Shown one piece after another: positions 59,828-64,000 of a stretch of DNA of 64,000 bases; the first letter of the stretch is position 1; each line of letters begins with the position of its first letter. Location of the stretch: the NCBI GenBank assembly GCA_014860445.1, contig JACZJT010000036.1, positions 62,001-126,000 of the forward strand, in the 5' to 3' direction. The translations under genes were made by a program, and so were the position numbers. This DNA is from Burkholderiales bacterium. Its GTDB lineage: Bacteria; Pseudomonadota; Gammaproteobacteria; Burkholderiales; SG8-39. Below the pieces are notes generated by a model. The model made no database searches. It saw nothing but the letters and a program-made list of their open reading frames with translations, and had not been told where the DNA came from.

Positions 59828-62565
59828 GTCAGGGACGGGAAGATCGCATGCAGCTTCGCGTCAATGGCCGCAGCTATGACTATGCGGGAAGTCCGGCAAA
59901 GCGCCTGTCCGACGTGCTGCGCGACGATCTCGGGCTCACCGGGACCAAGGTCGGCTGCAACGCCGGCGACTGCGGCGCCTGCACCGTTCTGCTAGACGGA
60001 AAACAAGTCTGCTCCTGCCTTACTGCCGTCGCGCAAGCCAGCGGACGCGAAGTGACCACGGTGGAAGGTCTGGCAGTGAACAACACGCTTTCCGGACTTC
60101 AGCGCGCATTTCACAGGCACGGCGCGGCGCAATGCGGCATCTGCACGCCGGGCATGCTGGTCGCCGCAGCCGATCTATTGTCGAAGAACAAGCAGCCCAG
60201 TGCAGATCAAGTGAAAGACGCGTTGGGCGGGGTGCTGTGCCGCTGCACGGGCTACCAGAAAATAATCGAGGCGATCCTGGATGCCGCGCAGGCGGAGTTA
60301 CCGCCCTCACCCGCGGTGGGATCGGCCATCGGCGCGCGCGCGCCGAAGGTGGACGGGCTGCCCAAGCTCACGGGCGAAGAGCGCTATGGCGCAGACTCCA
60401 TCCCCGCGCATGCATTGTGGCTGCGCGTGCTGCGCTCGCCCTATCATCACGCCTCCTTCGAAGTCGGCGATCTCGCCGCATTCGCCGCCGCGCATCCGGG
60501 CATCGCGCGCGTGCTGAGCGCGCGCGACGTGCCCAGCAACGGTTTCGGCATTTATCCGCACATCAAGGACCAGCCGGTGCTCGCAGCTGGCAAGGTGAAT
60601 TTTCGCGGCGAAGCGGTGCTCGCACTGGTCGGCACGCGCGCCGCAGTCGAGGCGGTGAGCGACGCCGAGGTGCCGATCGCGTTCAAGGAATTGCCTGCGG
60701 TGATGGGTATCGCCGCGGCCGCTGCGCCCGGCGCAGCACTGGTGCAGGCGGACAAGCCGGGCAACGTGCTGCTCGATGGCTGGGTCAGAAAAGGCAAGGC
60801 TGCGGCCGCATTCGCCGCCTGCGCCGCGGTCGCCGAAGCGGAATTCGAGACCGGCTTCGTCGAACACGCCTATATCGAACCCGAGGCCGGATGGGCGGAG
60901 CGCATCGGCGATCGCCTCGAAATCCATGTGACCACCCAGACACCCTATATGGACCGCGACGAAATGGCGGTGGTGATGAAACTCAAGCGCGAGCAGATCC
61001 GCATCGTCCCCACGGCCTGCGGCGGGGGCTTCGGCGGCAAGCTCGATCTGTCGGTGCAGCCGTTGATCGGCGTGGCCGCCTGGCTCCTGGGCAAACCCGT
61101 GGCCTGCATCTACACGCGGCCCGAGAGCATGGCGTCCAGCACCAAGCGCCACCCCTCGCGCATCTCGATCAAGTCGGGCTGCGATGCGTCCGGCAAGCTG
61201 ATCGCCATCGAAACCGCAGCCGATTTCGACACCGGCGCCTACGCGAGCTGGGGTCCGACCGTGGCGACGCGCGTGCCCATACACGCGAGCGGCCCCTACT
61301 TCGTGCCGCATGTGACGGCGCGCGGCCGCGCATTTTTCACCCACTGTCATCCCTCCGGCGCCTTCCGCGGCTTCGGCGTTCCGCAGGGCGCGATCGCGCA
61401 CGAAGCCATGATGGACGAATTGGCCGACAAAATCGGCATGGACCGGCTCGCGTTCCGCAGCGTGAATGCGCTCAAGGCGGGCGACGCGACGGCGACGGGG
61501 CAGGTGCTGACGCATTCGGCCGGACTGCCGCAATGCCTGGATGCGCTCAAGCCGCATTGGGACGCAGCGCTCGCCGCCTGCGCCGCTTACAACAAGACCG
61601 CAAAAACAAAACGGCGCGGCACCGGCATCGGCTGCATGTGGTACGGGATCGGCAACACCGCGCTCTCCAATCCCTCGACCATGCGCATCGGCCTTTCCGC
61701 AAAAGGCGAACTCACGCTGTACAACGGCGCGGTCGACATCGGTCAGGGTTCGAACACCATTCTCACCCAGATCGCCGCCGACGCGCTCGGCCTGCCCATG
61801 GATCAGTTCCGTATCGTCATGGGCGACACCGATCTCACCGCCGACGCCGGCAAGACTTCGGCGTCGCGCCAGACTTTCGTATCGGGAAAAGCGGTAGAAA
61901 TCGCAGGTCGGGACCTGCGCGCAAAACTGCTCGGCCTGCTTGAGGCCGGCGCGGACGCGGCACTTACGCTGGAGGGCAGTTTGATCAAGGCGCGCGATGC
62001 GCAGGGCGAACATCAATACGATCTCGCCTGGCTGCCATCGCGGCACGGCCATGACGCGCTGCTGGGAGAGGGCAGCTTCGATCCGCCCACCAGCCCGCAG
62101 GATGCGGACGGCCAGGGCGTGCCGTATGCAACCTATGCCTTCGCCGCGCAAATGGCCGTGGTCGAAGTGGATTGCGAGCTGGGCACGGTCAAAGTGCTCG
62201 AAATCGTCGCAGCGCACGACGTGGGCAAGGCCATCAATCCCATCCAGGTCGAGGGCCAGATCCACGGCGGCACCATACAGGGGCTGGGCCTGGCCTTGAT
62301 GGAGGAATACCTGCCGGGACGCACCGAAAATCTGCACGACTATCTGATTCCGACGATAGGCGACATGCCGAACATGAAATGCATCCTGATCGAGGATGCC
62401 GAACCCCTGGGTCCCTCAGGCGCAAAAGGTGTGGGCGAGCCTGGCCTGATTCCGACAGCACCGGCGATACTCGGCGCGATCCAGCACGCCACCGGCGTGC
62501 GCATGCGCCAGGTGCCGGTACTGCCGCACCGCTTGCGCGCGGCAATTAAGCAGGCACAAGAATGA
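59824..62565 (+). CDS. Fused 2Fe-2S and molybdopterin subunit, xanthine dehydrogenase family
   Basis: 913 residues combining two subunits that are usually separate. Residues 5-155 are the 2Fe-2S subunit with Cys clusters GCNAGDCGACTVLLDG, QCGICTPGMLVAA, and LCRCTGYQKII. From about 170 on is the Mo subunit: ACGGGFGGKLDLSVQP, SGAFRGFGVPQGAIAHE, and active-site loop GAKGVGEPGLIPTAPA with the catalytic Glu. The enzyme hydroxylates a heterocycle or aldehyde using water; identity is unknown. Start overlaps the FAD subunit stop (ATGA). Confidence 0.93.
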   Translation: MSQGREDRMQLRVNGRSYDYAGSPAKRLSDVLRDDLGLTGTKVGCNAGDCGACTVLLDGKQVCSCLTAVAQASGREVTTVEGLAVNNTLSGLQRAFHRHGAAQCGICTPGMLVAAADLLSKNKQPSADQVKDALGGVLCRCTGYQKIIEAILDAAQAELPPSPAVGSAIGARAPKVDGLPKLTGEERYGADSIPAHALWLRVLRSPYHHASFEVGDLAAFAAAHPGIARVLSARDVPSNGFGIYPHIKDQPVLAAGKVNFRGEAVLALVGTRAAVEAVSDAEVPIAFKELPAVMGIAAAAAPGAALVQADKPGNVLLDGWVRKGKAAAAFAACAAVAEAEFETGFVEHAYIEPEAGWAERIGDRLEIHVTTQTPYMDRDEMAVVMKLKREQIRIVPTACGGGFGGKLDLSVQPLIGVAAWLLGKPVACIYTRPESMASSTKRHPSRISIKSGCDASGKLIAIETAADFDTGAYASWGPTVATRVPIHASGPYFVPHVTARGRAFFTHCHPSGAFRGFGVPQGAIAHEAMMDELADKIGMDRLAFRSVNALKAGDATATGQVLTHSAGLPQCLDALKPHWDAALAACAAYNKTAKTKRRGTGIGCMWYGIGNTALSNPSTMRIGLSAKGELTLYNGAVDIGQGSNTILTQIAADALGLPMDQFRIVMGDTDLTADAGKTSASRQTFVSGKAVEIAGRDLRAKLLGLLEAGADAALTLEGSLIKARDAQGEHQYDLAWLPSRHGHDALLGEGSFDPPTSPQDADGQGVPYATYAFAAQMAVVEVDCELGTVKVLEIVAAHDVGKAINPIQVEGQIHGGTIQGLGLALMEEYLPGRTENLHDYLIPTIGDMPNMKCILIEDAEPLGPSGAKGVGEPGLIPTAPAILGAIQHATGVRMRQVPVLPHRLRAAIKQAQE

Positions 62566-62578
62566 CTCCCTCAATTTC

Positions 62579-62660
62579 TGTCATTCCGAGGCCAATGGCC
62601 GAGGAATCTGCTGTTGCGCTCACCATGAAAAGCAGATTCCTCGCGTTGCTCGGAATGACA
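62579..62660. repeat. GTCATTCCGAG palindromic repeat, copy 2
   Basis: 82-bp palindrome with TGTCATTCCGAG (62579-62590) and CTCGGAATGACA (62649-62660) ends and inner GAGGAATCTGCT/AGCAGATTCCTC arms, matching the copy before dnaE2. It begins 13 bp after the molybdenum subunit stop and ends 26 bp before the next gene. Confidence 0.8.
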
Positions 62661-62686
62661 GCCGCCACGCAAATAAGGCCCAACTG

Positions 62687-64000
62687 ATGCGCGAAGACAC
62701 CTATGACGGCGAAGTGATCCCCGAGCCCAAGGCGAAAGATCCAAAAGGCATACGCTGCGACGCATGCCCGGTGCTCTGCCTGGTGAAGCCGAACGACTTC
62801 GGCGCCTGCGACCGCTATACCAACGTCGAGGGCAAACTCACCCGCGTCGATCCGCTGGTGATCACGCAAAAGCCCGACGTCAAGCTCGTGAAGTTTCTGG
62901 ACAAGGAATGGGATGGCAGCATCCTGCCGGATTCACAGGTGTTCGTTACCGGCGTCGGCGCCACCACCACCTACCCCGACTACAAACCCGCGCCCTTCAT
63001 CGTGTCTTCCAAGATAGACGGCGTGGACATGGTGACCGTGGTCACCGAAGGCATATTCAGCTATTGCGGCACCAAGCTGAAAATAGACACCGACCGCTAT
63101 CTCGGGCCGGAGCAGGCGCCGGTGCGCGTGGACGGCGAACAGATCGGCCACGTGACCACCGCCGAATACGGCTCGCAGATGCTGTCCGTCGGCGGCGTGC
63201 ACCATCTCACGGGGGGCGGAAAGAAACAAGGCCGCGTCACCTGCGATTCCCTGCTGAAGCTGTGCAACAAGGAGGCCGTGGAACTCACAATAGACGGCGG
63301 CTCCAGCGTCGTGGTTCAGGCAGGCAAGGCGCCTATCGTCAACGGCGTGGCCGAGGTGCGCATGCGCGTGGGCTGCGGCTCGGCCACCATCGGCATATTC
63401 GCGCCGCAGTGGATCGGGCATGCGGATGAAGTCATCGTCGTCGACGATCACATCACCGGCGTACTGTCCGAACATCAGGCGGGAAAATTTCTGGACATGC
63501 GCCCTGCCGGCATCAAGATACGCGGCAAGCGCTCCACGCCGGGACGTTACTTCCAGGTATCCGAACCCGGCATGGGCTGGGGCGGCACCAAACTCACCGA
63601 TCCGCTTTCGATCATCGAAAAGATCGACCCCAAGACCGCCTGGCCCGGCATGCGCCTGCTGATGGTTTCGACCACGGGCGAACATGCTGCGTGGTTCGTG
63701 CTGGATCAGGATCTGAAACCGCAGCCGGCCGAAATGCCAGAGGCGATCACCAAAGTGGTGGAACGCATCGCCGAAAACTGCGAACCGGCTTTGTGCACCG
63801 TATTGTTCATGGCCGGCGCAGGCGGCAGCCTGCGCGCGGGCATCACCGAAAACCCCGTCCGGCTGACGCAATCGGTGAAAGCGGCGCTGACACGCGTTAC
63901 CAGCGGCGGCGCGCCCGTGTATGTCTGGCCGGGCGGCGGCATTACTTTCATGGTCGACGTGACGCGCATGCCGGAGAAGTCTTTCGGCTATGTGCCCACC
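62687..64000 (+). CDS. 6-hydroxynicotinate reductase-like Fe-S protein (cut by window edge)
   Basis: 438 residues from ATG 62687 without a stop before the right edge. The N-terminus has a Cys cluster IRCDACPVLCLVKPNDFGACDRY suited to an Fe-S centre; the rest (TTTYPDYKPAPFIV, FSYCGTKLKIDTDRYLGPEQAPVRV, LTGGGKKQGRV, MRVGCGSATIGIF) resembles the protein annotated as 6-hydroxynicotinate reductase in anaerobic nicotinate degradation. It sits directly downstream of the molybdenum hydroxylase genes, the order expected when a hydroxylated N-heterocycle is next reduced. The substrate is inferred from annotation of relatives only. Confidence 0.75.
   Translation, partial: MREDTYDGEVIPEPKAKDPKGIRCDACPVLCLVKPNDFGACDRYTNVEGKLTRVDPLVITQKPDVKLVKFLDKEWDGSILPDSQVFVTGVGATTTYPDYKPAPFIVSSKIDGVDMVTVVTEGIFSYCGTKLKIDTDRYLGPEQAPVRVDGEQIGHVTTAEYGSQMLSVGGVHHLTGGGKKQGRVTCDSLLKLCNKEAVELTIDGGSSVVVQAGKAPIVNGVAEVRMRVGCGSATIGIFAPQWIGHADEVIVVDDHITGVLSEHQAGKFLDMRPAGIKIRGKRSTPGRYFQVSEPGMGWGGTKLTDPLSIIEKIDPKTAWPGMRLLMVSTTGEHAAWFVLDQDLKPQPAEMPEAITKVVERIAENCEPALCTVLFMAGAGGSLRAGITENPVRLTQSVKAALTRVTSGGAPVYVWPGGGITFMVDVTRMPEKSFGYVPT

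Noticed and set aside
60307-62337. Very long open frame (676 codons) on the minus strand opposite the molybdenum subunit, and similar ones opposite guaA, dnaE2 and imuB
   Set aside because: High GC content keeps antisense frames open. Their translations show no family motifs and lie fully opposite well-supported genes.

Overview
The window is a high-GC, gene-dense chromosomal segment from a betaproteobacterium. The main evidence is gene order: rpsB-tsf-pyrH-frr-uppS-cdsA-dxr-rseP-bamA-skp-lpxD-fabZ-lpxA-lpxB-rnhB lie in one uninterrupted run, smc-zipA-ligA are consecutive, and guaB-guaA sit beside smpB/ratA/rnfH. LPS (lipid A), BamA and type IV pilus genes confirm a Gram-negative envelope. 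The genus cannot be fixed from sequence alone.

Layout. (1) 1-2142: the integrase end of a genomic island running off the left edge, with an AlpA-like regulator, a P4-type tyrosine integrase, and an AT-rich stretch with arm-type-like repeats abutting the 3' end of guaA. (2) 2143-7138: GMP synthesis (guaB-guaA), a DUF4124 protein, rnfH-ratA, smpB. (3) 7154-21974: a long minus-strand run for ribosomal protein S2, EF-Ts, UMP kinase, ribosome recycling, undecaprenyl and CDP-diacylglycerol synthesis, isoprenoids, outer-membrane biogenesis and lipid A, ending with RNase HII and a tRNA/rRNA methyltransferase. (4) 22326-35346: map-glnD on the plus strand, then def-mtnP, hpt, galU-ligA-zipA and smc on the minus strand. 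(5) 35442-39277: queF, pilU, prmB and a fumarylacetoacetate-hydrolase-family gene. (6) 39275-46820: two copies of a ~138-bp MITE-like element in the same orientation bracket a diaminopimelate/peptidoglycan module (a divergent lysA facing murE-dapF-dapL) plus uup. The DapF homologue has Ser at both positions where epimerases have catalytic Cys; this is the most unusual thing in the window. (7) 46825-53923: a MerR-like HTH/nucleotidyl-cyclase fusion with its own inverted-repeat operator candidate, and an SOS mutagenesis cassette imuA-imuB-dnaE2 behind a perfect CTGT-N8-ACAG LexA box. (8) 53924-58854: accessory genes, namely ORF6N, a MoaD/ThiS-BNR pair, and an ECF sigma factor with two DGPF (YCII) proteins and a VOC protein. 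(9) 58988-64000: a molybdenum hydroxylase (FAD subunit plus a fused 2Fe-2S/Mo subunit) followed by a 6-hydroxynicotinate-reductase-like Fe-S protein cut by the right edge, suggesting N-heterocycle metabolism.

Starts were trimmed where long N-terminal extensions did not fit the family. No tRNA, rRNA or CRISPR array was seen.
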